DNA from: Cynocephalus volans
Taxonomy: Eukaryota > Chordata > Mammalia > Dermoptera > Cynocephalidae
Reading direction: 5' to 3'
Assembly (NCBI RefSeq): GCF_027409185.1
Contig: NC_084469.1
Location: 32,850,293 to 32,914,292 of the forward strand
DNA length: 64,000 bases
This document shows positions 1 to 12,586 of this stretch, piece after piece. Positions within the stretch are counted from its first letter, which is position 1; every line of letters begins with the position of its first letter. The notes under the pieces are model-generated. The model was not told where the DNA came from. It was given only the letters and a program-made list of their open reading frames with translations, and did no database searches. Position numbers and translations under genes: made by a program.

Positions 1-660
1 TCGGTCTCCCAATCACCAAGGCAGTCATCCGGCGTCCAGAAGGGGAGGAGGAAGGCGGCTCGAGGGCTTGGGGACAGCGGCCGCCGGGACAGGCGAAGCC
101 CCTTCTATGAGCGCCCGGACCCGGGCTCGTCCCCCTTTCCAAGCCTCTGGGCGACCCTCCCACGTCTTTGCCTCCCAGCCCGGGGCTTAGCGCAGGGAAT
201 GGGCCGTGACTCCAGCCTCTCCTGCAGTACCGGCTGACAAGAACACTCGTTCTTGTTCGTAACACTCTTTGCAGGCAGTTTTCATCCGGGGACCCAACTT
301 CCAAAAGGTCACCGGATGCGCTCGGCCGCCACCTTGCCCCGGGTGCAAGAGGTAGGAGCCCCTCGAAGGACACGCCAACCTCGACGCGGGCGGAAGCGTG
401 CCTGTGGCTGGGGCCTCTAGGAAGCCGGGAGACCCCTCGCGTGTGCGCGCCCCCCGCAGACCCGGTGACCAGCAGGTTCCAATGCTAAGGGCGGAGGGAC
501 CCCGGTCGGGCTCGCTGCCGTGCGGGCTCTGGAGCGCCCGCGGGGCTGTCCCTGTCCTGAGTCGGTGGCCCGGCGGCCTGTCGCTCTGGCTGATGGGATT
601 TATCGTTTGTGGGGACGTTTCACATCCCAGCGAGGGTTTCCTCAAGACATTCCACAGATA
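1..660. promoter_or_regulatory. GC-rich CpG stretch, possible promoter
   Basis: The first ~600 bases are GC-rich with many CpG dinucleotides, in contrast to the AT-rich DNA that follows from about 700. This is typical of a mammalian CpG-island promoter. No coding exon is recognisable; the open frames here are by-products of GC content. A decayed zinc-finger segment on the plus strand starts about 500 bases downstream, so this may have been its promoter, or it may serve a minus-strand gene outside the window. Promoter activity and strand are inference. Confidence 0.4.
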
Positions 661-1139
661 CTGACGGAGTCCTCGCCTAGGCTCTTTTGGACTTCCAGCC
701 AGGCTTGTTAAGATAATTATTTAATTAGTTATTACAATTTAGCTTAGTTGCGATGGGAAAGGACAGACTCAAGATATGAAAGGCAGGGTTGGCTTTAGAA
801 ATAAGTCATTGTCCTCTGAGACTGTTGGAGGGATTAAGAAGATAGATGTGGAGGCCGTGAGTGCTGGGGCCAGCGGAGTTGAGCATTTGAGGCCTTTTGC
901 TAAAGGGGAGGATGGTTGTGTGTAGGGAGAGGGCAGGGGTCTGTGACAGGTCCTGGGCAGATTATCCAGAGAATCATCAAGAAAGAAGCAAAACGCTTCT
1001 GTGCCTTTGGTCGTCTGGTTATACAGGACATTCTCTAGGCTGCACTGAGTGGGGGTGAGGCGTGACGTTAGTCAGAGTAGGCAGTATAATCCACATTCCA
1101 TTCCATTGACTCTGAAGTGGGGGGAATCCCAGAAGTACA
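661..1139. other. No recognisable feature
   Basis: Transition from the GC-rich start to average-composition DNA. I see no exon, tRNA-like box or familiar repeat consensus here. Confidence 0.5.
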
Positions 1140-1410
1140 AGTGAATGTGCGAAAGACCTGGGAGATTTTCATGCCTTCAGGAGGAGAAGACTTCAGATGG
1201 AAATCGGAGATTTCTCTGCATGAGAGTTCAGACTGGTGAGAAACCCTACTAATGTAAAGAGTGTGGGAAGACCTTGAGATAGAACTCCCAACTTGGGAGT
1301 TCATCAGAAAATTCACAATGGAGGAGGCTTTTGGATGCCAATGTGGAAAAAACTGTGGTCAGAGCCCTCACCAACTTCAGCATCAGAGCATCTACAGTGC
1401 CAGCGATCTG
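1140..1410 (+). pseudogene. C2H2 zinc-finger fossil
   Basis: On the plus strand the sequence reads as decayed Krueppel-type zinc fingers. A TGEKPY linker followed by C-K-E-C-G-K-T is visible around 1229-1275, then N-S-Q-L and, after a frame change, H-Q-K-I-H, followed by a weaker C-Q-C-G-K finger. The frame is broken by TAA at 1250-1252 (just after the TGEKPY linker) and TAG at 1280-1282. Only about three fingers can be traced. It lies opposite in strand to the other zinc-finger loci in the window, so it is either an inverted relic of the cluster or the end of a separate gene starting in the GC-rich stretch to the left. It cannot encode a working protein. Confidence 0.6.
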
Positions 1411-1579
1411 GAAATTTACTGACTGTAGGACACTTTCTGACCTGAAACTTTGCTTTGCTGTAATCTTTCCTCTTCTTCACTAGGGTCAGTAATCTTGTTC
1501 TGCTCCTTGAGGACAGAGCTAACTCTTGAATGAGTGTACCACATTCTGCTCAAGGTTGCCACTCAAAAATTAATAAATG

Positions 1580-1705
1580 GGGCCGGCCCATTAGCTCATT
1601 TGGGAGAGCGTGGTGCTGATAACACCAAGGTCAGGGGTTCAGATCCCTGTACTGGCCAGCCGCCAAAACAAACAAACAAGCAAACAAACAAAGAATGAAT
1701 GAATT
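1580..1705 (+). mobile_element. tRNA-derived SINE, monomer (CYN-type)
   Basis: A tRNA-Ile-like body with RNA polymerase III A box (TAGCTCATTTGGGAGAG) and B box (GGTTCAGATCC), the GGTGCTGATAACACCAAGG anticodon-arm segment, and a CAAA-rich tail. This family recurs many times in the window and points to a colugo genome. Confidence 0.85.
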
Positions 1706-2492
1706 AATTCAACAAGAGGCAATAAACGATGAACCTGACATTTCAAATTTAATGAACTGAAAGTAACATCATGATGCCTTTGCTGTCCTTTATTTTTCTA
1801 TGCAAATCCTTTATCCTCCCAAATGCCAAAATGATGGTGATGTCATTAAAGGTCTGAAACAACCCACCTGATCTTTCTGTGACATGTGGGCAGGTCAAGT
1901 ATTGAACAGGTGAACCACAGCCTTTCTTTACCTGAGGGAATTGATCCACTATACCATTTACTCAAAAACAAGATAGCCACAGGTTGCTGTACACACACTC
2001 CTTTTCCTTGCAACTTTCAGCACTGGGGAAAAAAAAAAATCAGATCTTTTGTCTGTATCACCCTCAAAAATCAAAATCTTTCATAATAGGATTTGTTTAC
2101 TTCTTGATCTCATTTATGTTTTTTACCCATTATTTCCATCTTCTTGGATAAATTTTTTTCTTGATATGAGCTATCTTAAATGTAAGTATTTGCAGGGTTC
2201 AGTATTCTTATTTCTGCAGCTTCTTCATCATCATCACAGGCTTATTTTTCCTCAAATGTATTAATAGGCTCAGGATAATTTTGAAAATTAGTTTTCAAAT
2301 GGCTTGTTATCAAAAGGATTAGATTCTACTGCAAGACAAACTGTGTGCTGGAAGCCTGGCTGCCCAGAGCACAATCCTGTCAAAGCTGGAAATTCTGTCC
2401 TTCAAATACAGGCATAATCTCTTTAACTCCTTTTGTCTTTCCCCCTTTTTCTTACTCAGAAATTTTACTCAGACTATTTGCTAAGGTACCTC
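1706..2492. other. No recognisable feature
   Basis: AT-rich intergenic DNA with several short open frames by chance. No repeat or exon recognised. Confidence 0.5.
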
Positions 2493-2508
2493 AGAAAAGC
2501 TTCTGTTC

Positions 2509-2678
2509 AGGGCTGGCCCGTGGCTCACTCGGGAGAGTGTGGTGCTGGTAATACCAAGGCCACGGGTTTGGATCCCTATATAGGGATGGCCGGTTGCTCA
2601 CCGAGTGAGCGTGGTGCTGAAAACACTAAGTCAAGGGTTAAGATCCCCTAACCGGTCATCTTTTAGGAAAAAAAAAAA
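2509..2678 (+). mobile_element. tRNA-derived SINE, dimer, with target duplication
   Basis: Two tRNA-like units in tandem. The first runs from GGCTGGCCCGTGGCTCAC to CCCTATATAGGGATGGCC, the second through GTGAGCGTGGTGCTGA to CCGGTCATCTTT, then an A tail. The 16 bp target duplication AGAAAAGCTTCTGTTC is exact at 2493-2508 and 2679-2694, showing L1-type target-primed insertion and a fairly young copy. Confidence 0.92.
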
Positions 2679-2923
2679 AGAAAAGCTTCTGTTCTTTTTT
2701 TCTTCCATGTCACGTGGACCCATTTGGAAGCTAGAAATAAGCTCCAATCAGGCAAAGAAACAGAGCAATAACACATGAAATGCAACTGAGTCAAGGAAAA
2801 AGTAGCCATTTGTTTTTAAGACATAGTGGACCAAATAACCAGTGCCATCAGCCTGTAAAGACCATGAGCACACCCAGAAGTCTCTTCAGAATTCAACATG
2901 GATTGTATTATCTGGTTACTTCC

Positions 2924-3348
2924 TGTAGTGGATTGAATTATGTGCCCCCAAAATTCCCTGAAGCTTGAGCTGTGTCCCCCAAGTTTTATGTATTAGGAAC
3001 TTAGCCCTCATGTGACTGTTAAGAGCGTGGGAAATCCTATTATGGTAATTGTAAGGTGGGGCCTTGAAGAAGTGATTGGGTTGTACGACCATGCAGTAGT
3101 GAATGGATTAAAAATGGTGGTCAGGGGCATGGTTCTGAGGGCTTTAAAAGAAAAGGAGAGTCTTTCTCTCTCTCTCTGCTCTCTTTGCTTCCACCGTCTT
3201 GCAATGTGAGACCCTGGGTCACTGTTGCCACCACTAGATGGACTTTGGACTTCCCAGCCTCAGAAACTGTAAGCAATAAATTTCATTTCCTTTATAAATT
3301 ACCCAGTTCCAAGTATTTTGCTATAGGCAACACAAATGTACTGATACA
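2924..3348 (+). mobile_element. Solo LTR, MaLR-like, copy 1 of 3
   Basis: A ~425 bp LTR starting TGTAGTGGATTGAAT and ending ACTGATACA. It contains a TC-rich stretch, a TTTAAAAG box-like sequence and an AATAAA polyadenylation signal near 3275. The 5 bp target duplication CTTCC lies at 2919-2923 and 3349-3353. Copies of the same LTR occur at 8551 and 37250. Overall layout matches mammalian MaLR (ERVL-MaLR) LTRs. No internal retroviral genes are attached. Confidence 0.8.
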
Positions 3349-3353
3349 CTTCC

Positions 3354-3847
3354 TGAGTGTGTTCCCTTATCCATAAAGTGGGGAAAATACCTACCCTTCA
3401 GGGTGTGGGAGTATAATACATAATAATATATATGAAAGCCCAATGCCTGGTACATATTAGGAGATTAATAAATGCAGTTTCTTTTTCTCCTATACTCATT
3501 TTCCTTCTCTGATTTACCACAAGTTAAGGATGTTTTCTCACAAGTATATAATTCAAAGAGAATAAAAATTGTATCTTATCCACTGCATTGTACTAATTTT
3601 TATTTCCTGTGGTGTTTTATCTTAAATGTTCATTATTTTATCTACCTTAAGTATGCTAGGTAGCCTTTGTCAGTTGACATGGCAATCTCATTACCACTTA
3701 CAACACTGTTTCTTTGTCAAGTCTAACCAGTGGATTTACCATGAAATTTCTGAATGTAATGTGTTTGACGTCAATCGTAGAAGGCTTCTTTCTTTAAAAA
3801 CAGGAATTCCACTGAGATGTGCTTATGATATTTAGGTTTCCTGAAAA
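3354..3847. other. No recognisable feature
   Basis: AT-rich sequence with no recognised gene or repeat, apart from a short MIR/L2-like end near 3440-3475. Confidence 0.45.
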
Positions 3848-4075
3848 GTCAATACAGATATCCCTAACTTACGATGGTTCAGCTTACAATTTTCTGTCTT
3901 TAGCATCATGCCAAAGTGACATGCTCAACTTACGATAGAGTTATGTCCAAAAAAGCTCACTTGTAAATTGGAAATATTGTAAATCAAAAACTCACTTTCC
4001 ACTTACAATATTTTCAACTTAACAATAGATTTATCTGGACATAACTCTGTCATGAGTTGAGGAGCATCTGTACTT
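3848..4075. mobile_element. Tigger-like non-autonomous DNA transposon
   Basis: A palindromic element. The left side carries CCTAACTTACGATGGTTCAG, the right side the complementary kind of motif, and the termini CAGATATCC and AGCATCTG are flanked by TA dinucleotides, as for Tc1/mariner-superfamily Tigger MITEs. No transposase frame remains. The exact subfamily is not determined. Confidence 0.6.
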
Positions 4076-5269
4076 CATTCTACTTCTTATAAGTTTTTGC
4101 CCTTGTTTCTAAAATAAAATACTACACCTAGACCAATTATGTTATCTGTGCATTTATTACTGCTGTTAAGCAATTTGATTATGACAGTGTCTTGGTGTAT
4201 GTTTCTTCTGCTTGTTGTTTGTTAAGGTTCTTGGTTCTGTAGATTTAGGATTTCCATCAAATTTGGAAATTTTTTGGCCCTTATATATTTTGGTTTTTGC
4301 TTCCTCTCCCCACCATGGCCAGTTACAGGTATATTAGGCTGATTGAAGTTGTCCCGTGGCTCACTGAAGCTCTGTCATCTTTTCTTTTTACAAGTATTTT
4401 TTACATCTGTTTCATTTTGCATAGTTTCTATCCAGTATATTTTTCATCTCAAACATTGTATTTTTCATCTCTCTCTCTGTCTGGTGCTCTGTTCTGCCTT
4501 AGCCCCTCTGAATTCTCAAATATGTCCCCTCAACTCAGGGAGTCTGCTGACTGTTTGGGTTCCCCCTCCCGGCACTCCAGCCTGGAAACTCTCCAGATAG
4601 TAAGCTAGGCCAATGCTAGCACTCATCTCATTTGTTTCCCTCTCAGGGCTCATTGTCCAGTGCTGCCTGTTGTCCAAAGTCTGAAAATCACTTCATATAT
4701 TTTGTCTGGCTTTTTAGTAAACATGGAATGGTAAATCTAGTCCCTGTTACTCCATCATGGTTGGAAGCAGAAGTCCTCTGTATGTATTTAGATTTGTTAA
4801 TTTGATCTATATGGTTTCTGTTTATGCTGATTTTGTGAGTGACAGGCCTCTTTCGAGGCTTTCATTTTTTAAATAAGCACCCTCATTTTTCATTGTTCCA
4901 TTATGCAATTGATGGGACAGAATTAATTTGCAAACCATAATTAATTTAATTTTTCATTGGTTCCTGGGTAGCAGAGGTAGTTAAGTCACTGGGACCACAC
5001 ACCCACCTGTCTGGGAAGTAGTGCTCAGGGTCTCATCAGGTGTGTGCAGAGATAGATGCCTGGGAAACATCTGCAGAATGGAAGTCCTGGACAGAGCCTA
5101 GGGCTCTTGGGAGGGAAACTTGGAGCCATTTGCACTATTTGGCTTGGAGTATAAATAGAACTAGAGTCTGAGGAGGGAGGATGGGCTGGTTTCTGCCTGG
5201 CAAAGTCAGATCTATCCCCACTCCCCACAAAGTTTTACTGATCTTTCCCCCTTCATCTTTCAAATCTGT
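4076..5269. other. Mostly unrecognised; possible old L1 fragment
   Basis: The part from about 4190 to 4790 has the T-rich texture and phrases of the minus strand of an ancient L1 (for example CGTGGCTCACTGAAGCTCTG), but too diverged to delimit. The remainder shows nothing I recognise. Confidence 0.35.
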
Positions 5270-6060
5270 CTCCTCTTTCTTCATCCCATGGCCACTCCCT
5301 CAGTTCAGATAACCATATTACTCGGGAGATACTGCAACAGCCTCCTTAATAAGTTTGTTTTCACTTCCACACTGCTGCTTAAGTGATCTTTCTGAAGTAC
5401 ACAACTGAACAACTGATGGTGTCACTCCCCAGTAACAGCTTCCCACTGTTCTTAAAAGTCCAAAATTCTGGGCCAGCCCATGGCTCACTTGGGAGTGTGA
5501 GCTGATAATACCAAGGCCATGGGTTCAGATCCCTATATAGGGATGGCAGTTTGGCTCACTGGGTGAGCGTGGTGCTGACACCACCTAGTCAAGAGTTAGG
5601 ATCCCCTTACCGGTCATCTTTAAAGAAAAAAAGAAGTTCCAAATTCTTTACGTGGCCTACAAGGCCACACCATCTGCTAAACTTCAGTTCATCTCTCCAG
5701 CCTCATCTAATGCTTCTGTTCCTCGCACTCTATACAACTGATACAACGAAAAGATGTTTCACGCTTTCTGGCCTTTTCATGTGCGGTACCTTCTGCCTGG
5801 AAACTCTCTCCCTTTCCCTCTCCTCTCCTCCCCTCTTTGTCGCTGACCATCCTATCTTTAAGTATTGAGCTTGGATTGTACCTTCTCTCAGTTGTGCTCT
5901 CACAGCAGCCTCTTGTCAGGACTTACCCCAATGTATGATAATTCCTTGTTACTTGTTCCCCCACCTCCCACCCCTCACTCAGTAGTAAACTTCTTTGGGG
6001 AAAGGACTGTCTTTTTCACTGTGATTTCCCCAGTGCCTGGTACATAACAGGCACGTGGAA
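5270..6060 (+). mobile_element. L2 LINE 3' region, interrupted by a SINE
   Basis: The sequence reads like the end of an ancient L2 copy (short-half-life phrases such as CAGCTTCCCACTG, TGTTCCTC, CCAGTGCCTGGTACATA). It is split at about 5470 by a younger SINE dimer. Strongly diverged and non-coding. Confidence 0.5.
5470..5632 (+). mobile_element. tRNA-derived SINE, dimer
   Basis: Same dimer structure as the copy at 2509, inserted into older L2 DNA. Imperfect target duplication: AAGTCCAAAATTCT on the left and AAGTTCCAAATTCT on the right. Confidence 0.88.
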
Positions 6061-6641
6061 TTTGCTACACGGACATAAAAATCTATGAATACACTGATGC
6101 ATGACAGACAAGAGAACAGAAAGGCAGGTAGGGATAGCTTTTTCTACAAATTAGTGACTTAAAAGTCCAGGCAATTTTTACTTTCCCCCCAGTTCACCTC
6201 TTTACTCTGCTTATTTGATGCTGCCAAATTTTCAAAGGTTGAGATCCCTGGGATACAGACTTTGAAACGGAGTGTATGCAAGAAGTTTATTGGGGGAATG
6301 CTTTGGGGAACACCTGTGAGAGAAAAGGGGCCACAGGATGGTAGAAGGAGAAATTAAAAGTGATGAAGCCTCCATCCGCCCCACAAAAGAAGTCTGCAAA
6401 GATCTTTCAGAGATGGTTCCCATTGAAGCAAGGTGGCCAGGCCTTTGAACCCATCCCCTTTTCTCACCCTCCCCCAGCAGCCCCACAGATTAGATGTGGG
6501 CTGCTCCTGGGAGGGGACATAAGCTTGGCTGAAGCAGCTCTCTATAGCCTAGGGTAACTCCTGGGGAGGGACAGGTGTCAGCAGGCAGCACTCCTGACAG
6601 CATACAAAAGCATCCACCACATGATTTAAGACTTCTCTTCC
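6061..6641. other. No recognisable gene; possible old LTR remnant
   Basis: Intergenic sequence. The 6230-6600 part resembles a diverged LTR in texture (GAAGTTTATTGGGG, reverse polyadenylation-like region) but I cannot assign a family. Confidence 0.3.
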
Positions 6642-6724
6642 AGGACTGGCTGGTTCGCTCAATTGGCTGAGTGTGGTGCTGATAACACCAAGGTCAAGGG
6701 TTCGGATCTCCATACCTGCCAGAC
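6642..6724 (+). mobile_element. tRNA-derived SINE, monomer
   Basis: Single tRNA-like unit with A box (GGTTCGCTCAATTGGCTGAG) and B box (GGTTCGGATCT). It lacks a clear A-rich tail, so it is an older or truncated copy. Confidence 0.75.
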
Positions 6725-7041
6725 TCCTTCCCTTCCATATGAAAGCAGGTGGAAGAGACCACTCCCTTATGAACAGGAATGTCAAAGACTGGGCATGTAT
6801 GAGATGCTTATCAAATACTATTTTCCTTCTCTACTTAACCTATTCCCTGGGTGGTTTTTTAGATTCTGGAATATTAAGACACACTTGGGACACTGCTGCC
6901 TTTCAGCAATTTCATATTAATAATATAAGTTAACATTTTTTAAACACTGACTGACTTATTCCTGTCATTGGGCTAGGCATTACTGCCTTTAATCTCCATT
7001 TATTACCTATAGATATTATCATTTCCTCCACTTGTCCAAGG

Positions 7042-7417
7042 TGTTATGGGCTGAATTGTGTCTGTGCCACAAAATTCATGTTGAAATCCTAACCCCCAGT
7101 ACCTCAGAATGTGGCTTAATTTGGAGACAGGGTCTTTAAAGAGGTAATTAAGTTAAAAAGAAGTTATTAGGATGAACCCTAATCCAGTATGACTGGCATC
7201 CTTATAAGAGGAAATGAGGACACAGATATGCAGAGGGAAGGCCATGTGAAGACACAGGGAGATGACCATCTACTAGCCAAGGGGAGAGGTCTCAGAAGAA
7301 ACCAATCCTGCTGACACCTTGATCTTAGACTTCTAGCCTCCAGAATTGTGAAAAAATAAATTTCTGTTGTTTAAGCCACCCAGTCTTTATTATGGCAGCC
7401 GGAGCAAACTAATACAA
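7042..7417 (+). mobile_element. MLT1-type MaLR solo LTR
   Basis: Begins TGTTATGGGCTGAATTGTGT and ends AACTAATACA. It contains the family phrases TAACCCCCAGTACCTCAGAA, TCCTTATAAGAGG and the AATAAATTTCTGTTG polyadenylation region. This is an ancient non-coding LTR of the mammalian MaLR group. Confidence 0.8.
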
Positions 7418-8545
7418 GGTCAGTACAGCTAGTAAGTACTGGATCTGGGATTTGTACTTGCTGCCTGCCCCAAGAAGCCACACACTATTGCTGAAGTGAT
7501 TACTACTATTAGCACTGTGTGCTCGTTAGGTGAAGACGGTACAATGCAAAGACTTCTGCTCAGCAGATACCGGCTGAACAGAACAGAAAATGCTCTTCCC
7601 TTTTAAAGATGTTCTAGGAAAGAACTATTGTGCTCTTTCCACACTATCCACCCCCCAGCCAGTCTGTCCTCACAGGGCAACTTCAGAAGGGGCTGCCCTA
7701 CTCAGTGGCCACACCTAGGGAACCATGGTACAAGGGAGACTCGGCAGCAGGAAGATGGGACAGGAAGAGGCTCTTACTCTACCAAATGCCCAAACTCCTT
7801 GGCTGGCTCAGTCTGCAAGTCCCTTCAACAACAGCTCCAACAGTCCACATCTTCATTCCAGGCAGGGTTATCTTGCTTCTTGCCCTTTCTTACTTCTGAG
7901 ATTTTTCTGGTGGAAAGAAAGAAATAGGAATCGACTGAAATTTGCACAAACATATTTTTCTCTTCCTGTGGGTATCAAAGTACCCTGCTGACATGTGCAC
8001 TTTGCATTTCCCTTTCATAAGAGAGCCTTCCCCAGATGTGTAGCTGAATAGACAAGAAACTCTGTATGTGTTAGGCAGAAGATGATCTATATTTCCAGCC
8101 CTGATGGTCTCCCCTCAAAGCACCTGGGTATCCACTTCCTTCACACCAGATCACCAGTATTCACTACAGTGTATTTGTTATGAAATCTCTATTTAGGGTA
8201 TTTATATGGCATCCCTATGTTGCTGCCATCAGGGTCCTGAGACTAGGAACAATCTGTTTCTTTCTGTCTCTTGCTGTGGATGAAAGACCACAATTTTATA
8301 AGCAGGTTTAAGTTCTTTTGCTTATTCAGCTGCAGAGCTGGGTATATCCTGCTATCAGAGTGAATTCCAAAATGCACATATGAGCATGGCACTTGTACAC
8401 ATAGAAATAGGAACAGATTATTATCATATGATCATGGTACCTTTAACTCCCAGGACTCCCTGAAGGATAAGGAACTAATTCCTGTAACACAATCAAACTA
8501 AGCACACAGAACATCTGCTGTTGGAACAGCTTCCTTTACACTAAC
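7418..8545. other. No recognisable feature
   Basis: Intergenic DNA. Open frames here (around 7630-7990) have no protein-like signature that I recognise, and show no paired splice signals. Confidence 0.45.
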
Positions 8546-8550
8546 AAAGT

Positions 8551-8962
8551 TGCTGTGGATTGAGTATCCCCCCAAAACTCTTTACAGCTTGACCTCCACT
8601 GTAACAGTGCTGAGGGTGGGAAATCTGACTACGGTATTTGAAAGGTGGGGCCTTAAAGAGGTGATTAGATTATGAGGACTGTGACCTTGCAATGGATTGA
8701 TCTATTCACAGATGGAGTAATGGGAGTGGTTCTGATGGCTTTATACGGAGGGCAAATGAGAAGTTTAGTTTTACCTTGCCATGTGATACTCTGTGTTGCC
8801 AGAGGACTCTGCAGGGAGTCCCCACCCCGAAGGCCCTCACCAGAGCACTCCCTGGACCATGGACTTCCTAGCCTCCAAAACTGTAAGAAATAAATTTTGT
8901 TCTTTTATAAATTACCCAGTTTCAGGTATTCTGTTATTAGCAACAGAAAATGTAGTAATACA
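8551..8962 (+). mobile_element. Solo LTR, MaLR-like, copy 2 of 3
   Basis: Same family as 2924-3348: shares GTGGATTGA at the start, GGTGGGAAATC, AAAGGTGGGGCCTTAAAGAG and the end GTAATACA. The 5 bp target duplication AAAGT is at 8546-8550 and 8963-8967. Confidence 0.8.
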
Positions 8963-9588
8963 AAAGTCAAAAGAGATGGTTTCAGGTCAGTATTTTGCCT
9001 ATAAAATATTTTTCCGGCTTCAGTTCTCCTCAGACTTATGAATACAGGGCACTACAGACGGAATGATGGCTATTTCTGGAGAGACCACCAGCAAAGCCAG
9101 AGCTCTAATCCATACCCTTGACCTCTTGTCCTCATCTTCTGCTTCTCAGAATCCTGTTTTCCTCTTTCTGGGACCGGAACTCTCCTTTTCTGGTCAATGA
9201 GCAGCACTAGGTTGCAGGAATGAGATGTTTCATGGGGTGGGAGGCTGCTCATTGTCTTCTCAAATTTGTTCTCTCCTCCACAGTGTTTTAATTGGGCAAA
9301 TGGCCATCCTGCTACAGGTGTTTCCCAGCCTCCTTGGAAGATTCATGTGGCCACATAATCAAGTTCTCACCAAGGATTGGGCCACATTTCATGACACTTG
9401 CTGGAAGGGAAATCACTTGTCCTTGTGACTATTACTTCGATTTTTCCTGTGAGCTGGAATATGGACATAGTAATGGACATAGCACTACGCAGACAAAAAC
9501 ATCCTAGCCTAGGGGACAGAAGTGCAAGATGGAAGGTATGTGGGTTCCTGAAATATCTGGTGAATCTAAACTGAACTTGCTCCTAGAC

Positions 9589-9786
9589 CAGGGCTTGGCA
9601 AAGTTTTTCTGTAAAGGGCCAGATAGTAAATATTTTAGTGTTCGTGGACTACATAGTCTCTGTCACATATTCTTTTTAAATAACACTTAAACATGTAAAA
9701 ACCATTCTTAGCTTGTGGGCCATACAAAAATAGGCCTTGAGCTGGATTTGCATTTGGCTCCTGGGCTATAGTTTGCCAACGACCTG
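9589..9786. mobile_element. hAT-Charlie non-autonomous DNA transposon
   Basis: Begins CCAGGGCTTGGCAAAGTTTT and ends GCTATAGTTTGCCAAC. The inner phrase TAAAGGGCCAGATAGTAAAT is characteristic of a widespread mammalian hAT-Charlie element. Termini are imperfect inverted repeats (TTGGCAAA/TTTGCCAA). Confidence 0.7.
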
Positions 9787-10094
9787 CTTACCTTTGGACA
9801 TTTATGTGAAAATAAACTTGTATGTTAGAGTCAAGGAAGGCTTCTCAAGGAGGTGACTTTTAACAGAGACCTAGACAAAGGGAGTGACTTATGTAACTAT
9901 CTGGGGGGGAAAGCATTTAGGCAGGGTGGGTAGAGAACATGGACAGAAGTCCTGAAGTGGAAATGAGCTTGAAACATGGGCCACTTAATTTGTTGCTTCC
10001 TAGCTCCAAATCCATATTCTTTGTCCTACTTTTATGACATTGGAGCTGGATCTGTAAATGCTTCCCCTTTGCTAGCTGGCACAATGTTAGGCTT

Positions 10095-10745
10095 TGACAG
10101 TAAATGGCACTGGAGGTATTCTAGTTTAGTTTTTTTTTCCATCTACAACCCTACAGTGCGGTTGCCAGTGGTGTGCAGGAGACCCAGTAGCACCACCCTC
10201 TAGTGAGTTCCACTGGTACCTCAAGCTTCCTGCTCCTCAGCCTTGGCCTGCTGAACCTCAGTGAACTTCACCATCCAGTGGGCCATAGTCAGTATTGTGT
10301 TGGTAGATATTTAACAACTAGCTCAAAAACAAAAACATCCCTGATTTGTCACTGATTTCCACGGTGAATATTCCCACTATGGCTAATTTCAATGCAGATT
10401 TGGGAAGAAATATGCAAAATTGGCTCTTGAAAACCTATACAGACTGGTTCTAGCACACTACAGGAGCAGCCATACCCTGTCCAATGAGGTGCGAATTTCA
10501 GTGTTGGTCAGGGTGGAGGGGTGTCCTCCTCTAAGTTGGCTTTGTCCTTGAGTATTCTTCCTCAGCCCTAGAGGTAGGAGCTATCCCCCATTCTGCTATT
10601 CCTATATTCTTTAGAGATCTTTTTACCACCTTTAGCAGATAATCCCCTTTTACTAATTAACGCTTCTTTATATTAAACTTTCCTTGCTCAAATTACTAGT
10701 GTGGTTTCCGTCTCCTGCCTGGACACATGCAGATATGACCCCATC
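10095..10745 (+). mobile_element. Probable ERVL-type LTR, copy 1 of 2
   Basis: This stretch is homologous to 38498-39055. Both share GGCACTGGAGG near the start, CAGCCCTAGAGGTA-like and CCTTTTACTA phrases, TATTAAA and a final TCTCCTG-CTGGA segment. The ending resembles ERVL LTRs. It is diverged and non-coding; the family name is a guess. Confidence 0.45.
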
Positions 10746-11119
10746 TGAGGAGGCAGACCAGTATGGGTCTGAGATGGGCCAGGACCAAAGACCTGTTCAC
10801 AGTAGATAATATAACCACTACCTGAGCAGCTGCTCTGCACCAGGCTCACAATGCTAATGAAATAGGCATTACTATCCCTGTCTTACTGGTGGGCAAACTG
10901 GGCAGCCCAGAATCTTGCCCAAGGTCATTCTAGAAAAAAGCAGCAGCACAATTTGGCCATTATATGCAGCCAAAGGCCTCCTAATTGATACAGTCATCTT
11001 AATCAAAGGACACAGAGTGATGATCTGCAGGTGGAACTACTAACCAGTTTTTCCTAAATCAAGAACAACACAGGAAAAACCTTAAGGTGCTTATAACTTT
11101 TATGGGATCTAGTCCTAAA
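10746..11119. other. No recognisable feature
   Basis: Sequence between an LTR remnant and the zinc-finger exon; it may include the 3' UTR of locus A. No polyadenylation site can be assigned with confidence. Confidence 0.4.
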
Positions 11120-11830
<711 letters not shown>

Positions 11831-11970
11831 CTGCAATAAGTGATGCAAAATGTAACTATATCTTTTCTGGATATGTGGAGAAATGACACGTAAATTAGGA
11901 TTTACATTTCTGAAATGAGAACAAAAGCTTAGAAAATATTTGCTATACACATGACAAAGACTGGAAAGAT

Positions 11971-12586
11971 TGTTGCTTTGCCTCACACAGATGTGTCACC
12001 TCTTTTCCCCTGGGTGATGGAGCCACAAAAAGATTACTCAAAGCCCACCTCTTCTGGGCAGTGAGAGACCCCAAAGGGGTTAATCTCCCAGAACCCTCAA
12101 GAGAGAGGCATTCCTTCTTTTGGGAAATTAACCATGAATTGGGGTTCTCGCCCCACATTTACTCTCCAGACCAGGAAGTTACAGGAAAAGAACATAAGTG
12201 GGGTTTAGCTAAGTATAATTTAACAATTTTAACAATAGAGGCTGGTAACATCAGTAAAACAAGCAATGTGACATTCCATAATGCAATTTGCAAAAGGTTA
12301 AGTTGATCCACCAACAAAAGCTTGATCTTAACAAACACTGTTTTTCCCTATAGCAATTTCCCAGTATCTTTACATATCAATCAGTAACTTGTCTGTCCTT
12401 GAGCCAGCAACCTTGCTGTGCTACAATTCTTTATCTTACAACAGAGACTTTAGCCTGGGGAAAATTTCCTGTCTTTTACAAGGTTAACATTTGTATATGT
12501 ACTTTTAAGAAGTTAGGCTAAACCTGAAACTGCAGGGCTTTGGAGGCCCTGTGAAATACACTTTATAAATATTGGTATATTCCACA
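11971..12586. repeat. ~600 bp dispersed repeat, copy 1 of 2 (LTR-like)
   Basis: Closely matches 48105-48655 in the same orientation, sharing long phrases such as GGTTAATCTCCCAGAACCC, CAATTTCCCAGTATCTTTAC and GAGCCAGCAACCTTGCTG. It starts TGTTGC and may end TTCCACA, with imperfect 5 bp flanks AAGAT and AGGAT, which would fit an LTR. It lies in the intron of locus A. Confidence 0.6.
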
